In this document: piece by piece, positions 10,359-20,410 of the stretch | How the letters are laid out: each line of letters starts with the position of its first letter | How positions within the stretch are numbered: position 1 is the stretch's first letter | Program-made: the position numbers and the translations under genes | NCBI GenBank assembly: GCA_002869315.1 | Contig: PKTD01000241.1 | Coordinates: forward strand, 1-42,522 | Direction: 5' to 3' | Length of the DNA stretch: 42,522 bases | Origin: Marinilabiliales bacterium | Lineage (GTDB): Bacteria > Bacteroidota > Bacteroidia > Bacteroidales > F082 | Notes under the pieces: generated by a model | What the model was told of the DNA's origin: nothing | The model's database searches: none | What the model saw: the letters and a program-made list of their open reading frames with translations, nothing else

Positions 10359-10556
10359 TTAACTTCTGTCTTTTATAATTTGTTCAATGTCTTCATGACA
10401 AGTTTCACAAATAAGACCTGCTTCAATATCACTACCTATTAATTCAATTGTGTTATTTCCATTGCTTATAGATTCAAGTATATTGCCTCTTGTGATTGCC
10501 ATGCAACTACAAACTATTTCGTTATGATCATTTAATGATAATGTAAATCCGTTCAT
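10359..10556 (-). CDS. BFD-like [2Fe-2S]-binding protein
   Basis: 65 aa with CxC (VCSCMAITRGNI) and CxxC (GLICETCHEDIEQII), the four-Cys pattern of BFD-like [2Fe-2S] domains. Confidence 0.75.
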   Translation of the reverse strand: MNGFTLSLNDHNEIVCSCMAITRGNILESISNGNNTIELIGSDIEAGLICETCHEDIEQIIKDRS

Positions 10557-10597
10557 TATTTAGAATAGTTATAAATTAGTAAAAATTGTAAAAAATA

Positions 10598-10617
10598 AGC
10601 GGTCGCAACCGACCGCT
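10598..10617 (-). terminator. Terminator after the ferredoxin-NADP reductase gene
   Basis: AGCGGTCG (10598-10605) / CGACCGCT (10610-10617); minus-strand T-rich tail (TATTTTTT). Confidence 0.7.
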
Positions 10618-10624
10618 CTAATTG

Positions 10625-11464
10625 TTAAAACTCTTCAGCGTGTATTTGTCCTGGTTCTTTTCTTTTATGTTCTTTAAACCCATGTTTTGAAAGTGCTTCC
10701 TTCATCCCTTCCACCATTCTGGGATTTCCACAAAGGAAGAAATCAGTATTATCCGGAGTAGTTTCAACACCCCATTTTTCTTTAGCGATACCGCCATCCC
10801 ATATTTCCTGTATAAAACGTGTATCACCATACCATCCTGTTGGTTCTTTATCAGGGTCAGTAATTGTTGGATAATAAGTGAAATTAGGGAACATACTGGC
10901 AAGAAGTTTTAATTCTGAAGAATATCCAAGATCCCATGAGTTTGCCGCCCCATGAATTACCATTATTCTTCCTTTTCTTTTTAAAGCGTTTGATCGCAAC
11001 ATACTCATATAAGGAGCAACACCAGTTCCGGTGGCTATTAAAACAACATTCCTTTCCTCATCAACCTGATCGAGTGTGAACATTCCAACTGCTTTTTTGC
11101 CCATAAACACTTTATCGCCAATATCTAAATTGAATAGACGAGGAGTTAGTTGACCTGAATGAACAAGAGTTATATAAAACTCTACTGAATCTTCAGTAGA
11201 AGATGAGGCAATTGAATAAGCTCTCTTTATTAACTTATCAGGTTTTGGAGCATAAGGTTCATTTGAAGCCTCATCACATCTCTTTGCATCCGGTGGCAGA
11301 CCAAGGGCTACAAATTGACCAGGTTCAAATGGTGGAAACTCCCACCCCTCAGGGCTTACCTTAATAATTCTCATTATTGGAGAAACCCTTACATTTTGTA
11401 TTATCCTACAATTTAATTCCTTTTCCAATTCCATTAATCTATGGTTTAAAAAAACAGACTGCAA
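10625..11464 (-). CDS. fpr: Ferredoxin--NADP+ reductase
   Basis: KRAYSIASSSTEDSVEFYITLV (FAD), VVLIATGTGVAPYMSMLR (NADP), FFLCGNPRMVEGMKEALSKHGF. Confidence 0.92.
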   Translation of the reverse strand: MQSVFLNHRLMELEKELNCRIIQNVRVSPIMRIIKVSPEGWEFPPFEPGQFVALGLPPDAKRCDEASNEPYAPKPDKLIKRAYSIASSSTEDSVEFYITLVHSGQLTPRLFNLDIGDKVFMGKKAVGMFTLDQVDEERNVVLIATGTGVAPYMSMLRSNALKRKGRIMVIHGAANSWDLGYSSELKLLASMFPNFTYYPTITDPDKEPTGWYGDTRFIQEIWDGGIAKEKWGVETTPDNTDFFLCGNPRMVEGMKEALSKHGFKEHKRKEPGQIHAEEF

Positions 11465-11598
11465 AATTAAAAATATTAGTGTATTTTCGAGACATAATTA
11501 TATATTTTTGGTATAATTAAACTATTAGTTTTCTACATTTTCTAAACTATCTCCTTTATTGAATAAAACTTAGATATTATTAATTGATAATTAGCATT

Positions 11599-12960
11599 AT
11601 GCAAAGAAAAAGTAATTACACTTCAGCATTTATTAGTTTAACGGTATTGTTTTTCATGTGGGGGTTTATGACCGTTTTAAACGATATCTTAATTCCTTAT
11701 TTAAAAGGCGTATTTGAGTTAAACTATTTCAAGGCAATGTTAGTACAGTTTGCTTTCTTCCTTGCATATTTCATTGGATCATTGGTGTATTTTATTTTTT
11801 CTGTAACTAAAGGAGATCCCATTAATAAAATAGGATATAAAAATGGTATTATTGCAGGTTTGATAGTCTCTGCATTGGGTGCATTATTGTTCTATCCCGC
11901 AGCACAATTCCACATGTATGGCTTCTTCTTATCTGCATTATTTGTTTTAGGATTAGGTTTTACATTGTTGCAAATATCTGCGAACCCTTATGTTGCTATA
12001 CTGGGACCAGAGGAATCAGCCTCTTCACGACTTAATCTGGCGCAGGGATTTAACTCTCTGGGAACAACTATAGGCCCAATTATAGGTGGATTCCTGATAT
12101 TTACTTTTTTCAAAAATTCTGAAGGCTCCGATGCTGTTAAAATTCCATATTTAGTTTTTGCCCTGATATTTGTTCTAATAGCTGTTTTTATTAGCAAAAC
12201 TAAATTACCTGTTTTTACAAATGCAGAAGACCAGGTTAAAGGCTTTGGAGCATTTAAATATCCTCAATTGGTTTTTGGAATGTTCGCCATATTTATGTAT
12301 GTTGGTGGTGAAGTTAGTATCGGTAGTATGATAATCAACTTTTTGAATTTGCCTGAAATGGGTGGAATGAATGAAAATGCTGCAAGTACCTATGTTGCCT
12401 TTTATTGGGGCGGACAAATGATTGGAAGGTTTTTAGGAGCCATCTCACTTAGTGAAATTACCAATAAAATAAAGAAGTATCTTTTGATGCTTATTATACC
12501 TGTGTTTTCTTTTGTAATTGTTGGATTTGTTACAGACTTCTCAACAGCATCAATTTTTGGCATATTGCTTATATTGAATTATTTAGCCTTTGTATTTGCA
12601 GGAAAAAAAGCAAATCGCAACCTATATGTCTTCGCTGGAATTAATATAATTTTACTAATTGTTGTATTAAACACAACCGGCCAATTGTCGATGTGGAGTT
12701 TAGTTGGAATAGGGCTATTTAATTCTATTATGTGGTCAAATATATTTACATTGGCAATTTCAGGTTTAGGAAAATATACTAGTCAGGGATCTTCATTGCT
12801 GGTAATGATGATATTAGGAGGGGCGATTCTACCAGTAATTTCAGGATTGGTAGCTGATTCATATGGAATACAAATGGCGTTTATCGTCCCCATTTTTAGT
12901 TATATTTATCTGATGTTTTATGGTTTGGCTGGCTACAAACAAAGTAAGATTGAATTATGA
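11599..12960 (+). CDS. Sugar MFS transporter (FucP/NagP-like)
   Basis: LFFMWGFMTVLNDILIPYLKGVFELNYFKAMLVQFAFFLAYFIGS is characteristic of the FucP/GluP subfamily; about 12 TM segments. ORF begins at 11584; internal MQRKSNYTS start preferred. Confidence 0.9.
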   Translation: MQRKSNYTSAFISLTVLFFMWGFMTVLNDILIPYLKGVFELNYFKAMLVQFAFFLAYFIGSLVYFIFSVTKGDPINKIGYKNGIIAGLIVSALGALLFYPAAQFHMYGFFLSALFVLGLGFTLLQISANPYVAILGPEESASSRLNLAQGFNSLGTTIGPIIGGFLIFTFFKNSEGSDAVKIPYLVFALIFVLIAVFISKTKLPVFTNAEDQVKGFGAFKYPQLVFGMFAIFMYVGGEVSIGSMIINFLNLPEMGGMNENAASTYVAFYWGGQMIGRFLGAISLSEITNKIKKYLLMLIIPVFSFVIVGFVTDFSTASIFGILLILNYLAFVFAGKKANRNLYVFAGINIILLIVVLNTTGQLSMWSLVGIGLFNSIMWSNIFTLAISGLGKYTSQGSSLLVMMILGGAILPVISGLVADSYGIQMAFIVPIFSYIYLMFYGLAGYKQSKIEL

Positions 12961-13970
12961 TAAACCGACGTAAATTTTTAGAAAGTGCTGCTGCATTAGG
13001 ACTGATAGGTGCTTTACCTTCTAAAGTTTTAAAAGCAGGAAATAAAATAACCAACCGAGGTATCAAATATAAATTGCCAATTGTAATATCTACATGGTCC
13101 CACGGTTTAGAAGCAAATGCTGAGTCTGTTAGAGTTCTTAATGAAGGAGGAGGTATTGTTGATGCAGTTGAAAAAGGTGTAATGATACCCGAATCTGATC
13201 CCAATAATCATAGTGTAGGATTAGGAGGCTTTCCTGATATTACAGGCAAGGTTACCCTGGATGCAAGTATTATGGGTCCTGATGGAAATGCTGGTGGTGT
13301 TTGTTTTCTTGAAAATATAGTACATCCTATTTCTGTTGCAAGAAAGGTAATGGATGAAACTCCTCATGTTCTACTCTCTGGAAGTGGAGCATTGAAATTT
13401 GCTCTTGATAATGGTTTTGAGGAGGAAAATTTATTGACCGAAAAAGCCTTACAGGGATGGAAAAAAATGTTGGAAAGAGAGAATAGAACTCCTGAAATTA
13501 ATTGGGAAGAAAAACATAATGAACTGCATGACACCATAGGTTTATTGGCCATAAATGAAGAAAGTGATATTGCCGGCGCTTGCACTACCAGCGGATTAGC
13601 AGCAAAAATGAGGGGTAGAGTAGGGGATTCTCCCATAATTGGAGCAGGACTATATGTTGATAATGAAATTGGAGCAGCAACAGCCACCGGGATGGGTGAG
13701 TTGGTGCTTAAGACCCTGGGATCTTTTCTGGTAGTTGAATTAATGAGAAATGGAGCAAGCCCTCAACAGGCATGTGAGCAGGCGGTAAAGAGAATTGTAG
13801 ATAAAGTTGCAGACCACAAAAAATATCAAATTGGTTTACTCGCCTTATCAAAAAAAGGAGAAATAGGTGCTTATAGTATTCAGCCTGGATTTAATTATGC
13901 ATTATATGCAGAGGGCAAGAACCAACTTCTAAACGCTGGATCTTTTTATAAAACAACTACCAATAAATAA
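12957..13970 (+). CDS. N4-(beta-N-acetylglucosaminyl)-L-asparaginase (aspartylglucosaminidase), Tat signal
   Basis: Twin-arginine N-terminus MINRRKFLESAAALGLIGALPSKV; SVGLGGFPDITGKVTLDASIMGPDG; catalytic-Thr region HDTIGLLAI; ATATGMGE. Start overlaps the transporter stop (ATGA). Confidence 0.93.
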   Translation: MINRRKFLESAAALGLIGALPSKVLKAGNKITNRGIKYKLPIVISTWSHGLEANAESVRVLNEGGGIVDAVEKGVMIPESDPNNHSVGLGGFPDITGKVTLDASIMGPDGNAGGVCFLENIVHPISVARKVMDETPHVLLSGSGALKFALDNGFEEENLLTEKALQGWKKMLERENRTPEINWEEKHNELHDTIGLLAINEESDIAGACTTSGLAAKMRGRVGDSPIIGAGLYVDNEIGAATATGMGELVLKTLGSFLVVELMRNGASPQQACEQAVKRIVDKVADHKKYQIGLLALSKKGEIGAYSIQPGFNYALYAEGKNQLLNAGSFYKTTTNK

Positions 13971-13975
13971 TAAAT

Positions 13976-14857
13976 TTAGGCTTTGCTTATCGATTCCTCG
14001 ATATTTTTTGGTGCAATATTCAATATCTTAAGTATTTTATCATCTCTGCATATAAATTCTATGCTAACACTTTCAATCAGAGCTCTTGCCAATCGATAGG
14101 AAGTTGAAGTGGCCAAAAACAACCAAAATGCTGATAGAAATGGTGTTTTAACGGGAATATTTACCACAGGTCTTTTGAGGTTTTTACACTTTGCATATAT
14201 AAGTAGTAAATCTCTATATGTAACAATTTCCTGGGCTCCTATATCAAAATCTTTATTATATAATTCGTCGTTTTTTATACTCTTAACCAAAATATTTATT
14301 GTATCATCTAGACCAATTGGCTGACATTTAGTGGAAAGATAAGAGGGTGCAAAAATTATGGGGAGTTTCTCCACAAGATTTTTAATGATTTCGAAAGAAG
14401 CACTACCTTTTCCTATAACAATACCTGCTCTTAAAGCAGTAAAATAATAACTGCCTTTAATTAACTCTTCTTCAACCTTTTTACGTGAGTTCATATGCTT
14501 GGAAAGTGATTTCGCATTTAAAATGCTTCCTAAATAAATCACCTGGCTAATGTTTGTCTCACTTAAATATTCTCTGAAATTAATAGCACATCTTATTTCG
14601 TTATTTTCAAAATTGGAATTTCCTGACATGGAATGAATTAGGTAATATGCTATTTCAATATCTTTTGGTAATTTATTAAGGCTGTCTTTATCCAAAAAAT
14701 CTACCTCGTAAATGGTAATATTTGCGAACTCATGAATATTTAATTTTAACTTTGATTTGTTTCTTACACAGCAAATAACTTCATGACCTGCTTTTAATAA
14801 TTCAGGAAGTAAATTCCTTCCAATATATCCATTTGCTCCGCTTAATAAAATTTTCAT
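13976..14857 (-). CDS. NAD(P)-binding Rossmann-fold (atypical SDR) protein
   Basis: MKILLSGANGYIGRNLLPELLKAGHEV nucleotide-binding motif; YLIHSM, ALRAGIVIGKGSASFE. Confidence 0.85.
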   Translation of the reverse strand: MKILLSGANGYIGRNLLPELLKAGHEVICCVRNKSKLKLNIHEFANITIYEVDFLDKDSLNKLPKDIEIAYYLIHSMSGNSNFENNEIRCAINFREYLSETNISQVIYLGSILNAKSLSKHMNSRKKVEEELIKGSYYFTALRAGIVIGKGSASFEIIKNLVEKLPIIFAPSYLSTKCQPIGLDDTINILVKSIKNDELYNKDFDIGAQEIVTYRDLLLIYAKCKNLKRPVVNIPVKTPFLSAFWLFLATSTSYRLARALIESVSIEFICRDDKILKILNIAPKNIEESISKA

Positions 14858-14981
14858 TTTTATATGTTTAGGGAATCAAAATTCCTTAAGAACTTAAAAC
14901 AATAATACCAATACTATAAAGATAATGCATTTAAATTATTTACATTTGCTATGACTAATAATTATGAATACTTTTTTATTT

Positions 14982-16610
14982 ATGAGAAAATTTACATTAG
15001 GGCTTGTTTTATTAACTCTTTTCTTATTTTCCTGTCAGTCAGGTAGTAAGCCAGAGGTTAATATAATTCCTCAACCACAGGAAATTGAAATTGGTAATGG
15101 CAGTCTTGCTCTTAGTGGCAGTTTAACCATAAATTATAGAGATGACCAGTCTATTAAAGAAATCGCCGATTATTTTACAAATTTGGCTAAGGAACAGTTT
15201 GATCTGAACTTTGTTAAATCTGATGATGATTTTACGGCAAATACTTTAAATATTTTTTACCTGGGCGACAAATCCATGTATGGTGAGGAAGGCTATAATA
15301 TGATAATTAATGATAAAGGAATTAAAGTTTTTGCAGCTACCGATAAGGGTTTATTTTATGGTTTACAATCGCTTTATCAACTTATGTTAACCCATAAATC
15401 AGAAAACGGAATAATTGTTCTGACTGAACTTGAAATAAAAGATGATGCCATGTTTAAATACAGGGGAATGCATCTGGATGTGGGGCGTCATATGTTTCCA
15501 GTAGAATTTATTAAGAAGTATATCGACTTATTGGCGCTTTACAAATTCAATAATTTCCATTGGCACTTAACTGAAGATCAGGGATGGAGAATCGAAATAA
15601 AAAAGTATCCGAAACTTACAGAAATAGGTGCTTTTCGTAAGGAAACCCTTGTGGGTCATGGTGGTAAAACGCCATATGAATATGATGGAAAACCATATGG
15701 TGGATATTATACTCAGGATGAGATAAGGGAAGTTGTTAAATATGCTGCCGAGAGAAAGATAAATGTAATTCCGGAAATAGAAATGCCCGGTCATTCTTTA
15801 GCAGCTCTTGCTTCATATCCTGAACTAGCATGTAAGCCAGATAATTTTGAAGTAGCAAAACGATGGGGCGTTTTTAAAGATATTTATTGTACGAAGGAAG
15901 AAAATTTCAAATTTTTAGAGGATGTGTTAACTGAAGTAATGGACTTATTTCCTTCAAAATATATACATATTGGTGGTGATGAAGCCCCGAAAGACAGATG
16001 GAAAGAATGTGATGTTTGCCAGGCTAACATTTTAAGGGAAGGCCTAAAAGATGAACATGAATTACAAAGTTACTTTATACAAAGGATAGAGAGGTTTTTA
16101 AATGATAATGGTCGCCAGATAATCGGATGGGATGAAATACTTGAAGGAGGTATTGCTCCCAATGCAACAATTATGTCATGGCGTGGTACCGATGGAGGAA
16201 TAGCCGCAGCAAAACAAAGTCATTTTGCTATAATGACTCCTGGATCTCATTGCTATTTTGATCATTATCAGGCCGATCCTGAAAATGAACCTCTGGCAAT
16301 TGGAGGCTATACTACACTTGAAAAAGTATACTCATACAATCCAATACCTGATACACTTAGCCGAAAAGAATCCAGATATATTTTAGGAACACAGGCAAAT
16401 GTGTGGACAGAATATATGGAAACTTCTAAGCATGTTGAATATATGGTGCTTCCTCGTATGGCAGCACTTTCAGAAGTGTGCTGGACTTATCCGATTAACA
16501 AAAACTGGGACTCTTTCAAAAGCAGAATCACTGAACATTTCAATATCTATCAAACACTGGATTATAACTATTGTGATCACCCTTTCGAAATAGAAACAGA
16601 AGAAAAATAA
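14982..16610 (+). CDS. Beta-N-acetylhexosaminidase, GH20, lipoprotein
   Basis: Lipobox LFLFSCQ; FKYRGMHLDVGRHMFPVEFIKKYIDLLALYKFNNFHWHLTEDQGWRIEIKKYPKL; IHIGGDEAPKDRW; NVWTEYM. Confidence 0.96.
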   Translation: MRKFTLGLVLLTLFLFSCQSGSKPEVNIIPQPQEIEIGNGSLALSGSLTINYRDDQSIKEIADYFTNLAKEQFDLNFVKSDDDFTANTLNIFYLGDKSMYGEEGYNMIINDKGIKVFAATDKGLFYGLQSLYQLMLTHKSENGIIVLTELEIKDDAMFKYRGMHLDVGRHMFPVEFIKKYIDLLALYKFNNFHWHLTEDQGWRIEIKKYPKLTEIGAFRKETLVGHGGKTPYEYDGKPYGGYYTQDEIREVVKYAAERKINVIPEIEMPGHSLAALASYPELACKPDNFEVAKRWGVFKDIYCTKEENFKFLEDVLTEVMDLFPSKYIHIGGDEAPKDRWKECDVCQANILREGLKDEHELQSYFIQRIERFLNDNGRQIIGWDEILEGGIAPNATIMSWRGTDGGIAAAKQSHFAIMTPGSHCYFDHYQADPENEPLAIGGYTTLEKVYSYNPIPDTLSRKESRYILGTQANVWTEYMETSKHVEYMVLPRMAALSEVCWTYPINKNWDSFKSRITEHFNIYQTLDYNYCDHPFEIETEEK

Positions 16611-16622
16611 AATAATCACAAT

Positions 16623-19586
16623 ATGAAAAATATTAAAATTGCCATTTCCCTTATTATATTTTCGGGAATGGTTTTGTTACTAAATTCATGTAGCAATAAG
16701 AAACCAGATACCCCATTTTATAATGTAAATACATTTATACGAACAGGAGGACATGGACATACCTATCCAGGAGCTACCATGCCTTTCGGGTTTGTTCAGT
16801 TGAGCCCCGATACCCGAAAAGATAGTTGGGATGGTTGTTCAGGATACCATTATTCTGATAGTATAGTTTATGGCTTTAGTCATACCCATCTTAGTGGAAC
16901 AGGAGTTGGTGATTATGGTGATGTGAGAATTTTTCCTTCCGTTGGGGAAGTTAAGACTAATGTTGTTTATGGAGATAATTATCAGGAGGGCTATGGTTCA
17001 AAGTTTATTCATGAAATGGAAGTTGCTGAACCAGGATATTATGCTACTTACCTTATCGACTCAGATATTTATGCTTCGTTCACAGTAGGTACCCATAGTG
17101 GTTTTCATAAATATATGTTCCCAAAATCAAATGAGTCGCACATTCTTCTCGATCTGATAGAAAGTGTTACCAGTGAGAGAATAAACGGAGCCAAAATCGA
17201 AATCATCAATGATAGTACAATTGCTGGTTTTCGTAATACTAGTGGTTGGGCAAATAATCAGCATCTTTTCTTTTATGCTAAATTTTCAAAAGCATTTACC
17301 TCCTGGGGAATAGAGAATAATGGAATAAGGGAAGACAATAAAAAACATGCTGAAGGTGATAGCTTAAAAGCCTGGTTTAATTTCAAAACGTCTGCAAAAG
17401 AAATTGTATACCTTAAAGTTGGTATATCAGCAGTTGACATTGAAGGGGCTAGAAATAATCTTGAAAATGAGATTCCCGACTGGGATTTTAAAAATAACAG
17501 AAAAATGGCAAAAGAAGCCTGGGAAAATCAGTTGGATAAGATAGAAGTATTTGGCAATAGAGATGATAAAGAAATATTCTATTCGGCTTTATATCACTCA
17601 TTTGTAGCTCCTAATTTAAGTTCTGATGTGGATGGAAGATATCGCGCACACAACAATAAAATTTATGAAAATTCGGATATGAAAATGCATACAGTATTTT
17701 CATTATGGGATACATTTCGAGCCTTACATCCTTTATTTACAATAGTTCAGCAGGATAAAACCAATGATTTAATAAATTCTATGTTGGAAATGTATTCGCA
17801 TGATGGTTTACTACCGGTTTGGGAACTTGCAGCCTGCGAAACCAATTGTATGATTGGATATAATGCTGTTCCGGTAATTGCAGATGCCTATGTAAAAGGA
17901 ATTAGAGGATACGACCCTCAAATTGCTCTGGAGGCAATGGTAGCTTCTGCGAATTCAGGAAAATTCGGATTGGAGTATTATTATGATAAAGGATATATAC
18001 CTGCAAATAAGGAAGGTGAATCTGTTTCTAAAACATTGGAATATGCCTATGATGATTGGTGTATAGCAGAGATGGCAAAACTTGTGGGAAATGAAGAAAT
18101 TTATAATGAGTTTATAGAAAGAGCACAATACTATAAAAATATTTATGACAGGAGTACCGGCTTTTTCAGAGGTAAAAGTAATGGACGTTTTGTTCATCCT
18201 TTCGATCCGACAGAGGTAAATTTTATGCTAACTGAAGCCAATACATGGCAGTATAACTTTTTTGTACCCCAGGATATAAATACACATATTGATTTATTGG
18301 GTGGAGATATAAACTATGAAGCAAAACTGGATAGTTTGTTCACCACAAAACAATCTCTTAGCGGAAGACATCAATCAGATATTACCGGTTTGATTGGTCA
18401 GTATGCTCATGGAAATGAACCAAGTCATCATATGGCATATTTGTATAATTATGTTGGCAAACCCTGGAAGACACAGAAAATTGTTCGCCAGATAATGTCG
18501 GAACTTTATTCAAATAAACCCGATGGATTAGCAGGTAATGAAGATTGTGGTCAAATGTCGGCCTGGTATGTTTTAAGTTCCATGGGTTTTTATCCTGTAA
18601 GCCCAGGAACCGACAAGTATGCCTTAGGATCCCCGGTTTTTGATAGTATTAAAATTAATCTGGAGAATGGAAATGTTTTCAAAATTATTGTAGAGAATAA
18701 CTCTGAAGAAAATATTTATATTCAGTCAGTTACTTATAATAAGGAATTGTATTTCAGGTCATTTATTACTGATAAAATGTTAGTGGATGGTGGCACATTA
18801 AAGATGATTATGGGACCTGACCCAAATATGGAATGGGGATTGCTTCCTGAAAACAGACCTTATCAAAAAATTGTAGATAATTTGATTATACCTATCCCTT
18901 CATTTTCATATTACGCAAAAACTTTTGAGAATGATATTGATGTTGAAGTATTGAAATTTAATACTGAAGATATTATTTATGTAAAACAAAACTCATCTGC
19001 TTACAAGCAATATAATGAAAAATTTACTATTGATAAAACAACCGAATTTATTGCCTATGCTGAAAATGCAGGAAGAAATAGTTTTAAAGAGCAATCCAAA
19101 CTAATTAAAATTCCTGCCGGACGAAAGATTACTTTGAATACCAATTATAGTTCACAATATTCCGCAGGTGGAAATATTGCATTAATAAATATGTTGCGAG
19201 GTGGTCAGGATTTCAAAACCGGTGACTGGCAGGGATATCATGCTGTTGATGTAAATGCTGTGGTTGATATTGGAGTTAAAACAAAAGTTAAAGAAATAGG
19301 AATGGGCTTTCTGCAGGATATAAATTCCTGGATATTTATGCCAGAATATGTTATTATTGAGGTGTCTGCTGATGGTAAGAACTTTGATAAAATAGGAAAG
19401 ATTGAGAATACTGTTGATGTCAGAAAAAGTGGTGGTATAGTCAAAGATTTTAGTATAAAACTAAAAAAACCACAAAGAATAAAATATATAAGGGTATTTG
19501 CAAAGAACCTTGAGAAATGCCCTGAGTGGCATAAAGGAGCTGGCGGAGAGACATGGCTTTTTACAGATGAAATATGGTTTAAATAA
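16623..19586 (+). CDS. GH92 alpha-mannosidase, lipoprotein, with C-terminal CHB_HEX_C/F5-8C-like tail
   Basis: VNTFIRTGGHGHTYPGATMPFGFVQLSPDT, GFSHTHLSGTG, VFSLWDTFRALHPL, GLAGNEDCGQMSAWYVLSSMGFYPV; C-terminal INMLRGGQDFKTGDWQGYHAVDVNAVVDIGVKTKVKEIGMGFLQD. Confidence 0.96.
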   Translation: MKNIKIAISLIIFSGMVLLLNSCSNKKPDTPFYNVNTFIRTGGHGHTYPGATMPFGFVQLSPDTRKDSWDGCSGYHYSDSIVYGFSHTHLSGTGVGDYGDVRIFPSVGEVKTNVVYGDNYQEGYGSKFIHEMEVAEPGYYATYLIDSDIYASFTVGTHSGFHKYMFPKSNESHILLDLIESVTSERINGAKIEIINDSTIAGFRNTSGWANNQHLFFYAKFSKAFTSWGIENNGIREDNKKHAEGDSLKAWFNFKTSAKEIVYLKVGISAVDIEGARNNLENEIPDWDFKNNRKMAKEAWENQLDKIEVFGNRDDKEIFYSALYHSFVAPNLSSDVDGRYRAHNNKIYENSDMKMHTVFSLWDTFRALHPLFTIVQQDKTNDLINSMLEMYSHDGLLPVWELAACETNCMIGYNAVPVIADAYVKGIRGYDPQIALEAMVASANSGKFGLEYYYDKGYIPANKEGESVSKTLEYAYDDWCIAEMAKLVGNEEIYNEFIERAQYYKNIYDRSTGFFRGKSNGRFVHPFDPTEVNFMLTEANTWQYNFFVPQDINTHIDLLGGDINYEAKLDSLFTTKQSLSGRHQSDITGLIGQYAHGNEPSHHMAYLYNYVGKPWKTQKIVRQIMSELYSNKPDGLAGNEDCGQMSAWYVLSSMGFYPVSPGTDKYALGSPVFDSIKINLENGNVFKIIVENNSEENIYIQSVTYNKELYFRSFITDKMLVDGGTLKMIMGPDPNMEWGLLPENRPYQKIVDNLIIPIPSFSYYAKTFENDIDVEVLKFNTEDIIYVKQNSSAYKQYNEKFTIDKTTEFIAYAENAGRNSFKEQSKLIKIPAGRKITLNTNYSSQYSAGGNIALINMLRGGQDFKTGDWQGYHAVDVNAVVDIGVKTKVKEIGMGFLQDINSWIFMPEYVIIEVSADGKNFDKIGKIENTVDVRKSGGIVKDFSIKLKKPQRIKYIRVFAKNLEKCPEWHKGAGGETWLFTDEIWFK

Positions 19587-19587
19587 A

Positions 19588-19615
19588 AAAAGGCTCTCTA
19601 TTTTGAGAGCCTTTT
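19588..19615. terminator. Bidirectional terminator
   Basis: AAAAGGCTCTC / GAGAGCCTTTT between the convergent GH92 and Crp/Fnr genes. Confidence 0.85.
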
Positions 19616-19617
19616 AT

Positions 19618-20316
19618 TTATCCTTTAGTTGCAATTTGTTCCAATTTCTCAGCATCCAGAATTTTTAGATCTCCATTTTCAAATTCCAAAAGTTTTTCTT
19701 CTTCAAACGATTTCAATAATTTTTTTGCTGAATCCCGGCTTATACCTGTTAACTCAGCAATGTCATTAATGCTGAGTTTTAAACGAGGGCCACTTTCGCA
19801 ATAAATTTCCTTACTTATTAAACTTATTGTTTCTGCCAGTTTGCCCGTATTTTGTTTAGTAGCCATACTGTGCAGTTTGTTTACTATTTCTAATAAAAAT
19901 GAATTTAAATTTTTGAAATATTCAAAGGAAAATTTGGCATTATTCTGAAGAATTTCTTTTATTACTTCTTCTTCTATAAAGCAAATCTGGCAGTTACCCA
20001 TTGCTTTTAAAGAAAAATGATATTTATTATCGGTAAAAATTCCCGGTGATATATAAAATTCACAAGGGCGTATGATCTTTACCGTAAGGTCTTTATGCTT
20101 GCTGTCTTCTAAATATAGTTTTGCAAAACCCGATTTTAGATATACTATATGACTACTTACAGTACCGGTTTTTTGAATTAGTTCTCCATCAAAAAAATGA
20201 ACAGTATTTTTACCCGAACTGAACAAAGATTTCTGAGCATCACTCAAATACTTTATCAGAAAGGATGAATTATTGCAATTTTGGCAATCAAGAAAGTTTT
20301 TATTCTTTAAGTCCAC
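19618..20316 (-). CDS. Crp/Fnr-family transcriptional regulator with N-terminal CxxC
   Basis: cNMP-binding-like N-terminal domain, HTH LSINDIAELTGISRDSAKKLLKSFEEEKLLE; N-terminal FLDCQNCNNSSF. Confidence 0.9.
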   Translation of the reverse strand: MDLKNKNFLDCQNCNNSSFLIKYLSDAQKSLFSSGKNTVHFFDGELIQKTGTVSSHIVYLKSGFAKLYLEDSKHKDLTVKIIRPCEFYISPGIFTDNKYHFSLKAMGNCQICFIEEEVIKEILQNNAKFSFEYFKNLNSFLLEIVNKLHSMATKQNTGKLAETISLISKEIYCESGPRLKLSINDIAELTGISRDSAKKLLKSFEEEKLLEFENGDLKILDAEKLEQIATKG

Positions 20317-20410
20317 GTTTTTTTCTACAAATATATATTAAAATTAATATTACATAAATTAGATTGTTTATGACATTTATAATAATTTTACCTACATAAA
20401 ATTATAGGAA

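Noticed and set aside
13976-14857. SDR gene sitting opposite to and inside the N-glycan locus as a possible functional member
   Set aside because: Opposite orientation and no sequence-based link to glycan catabolism; could be incidental.
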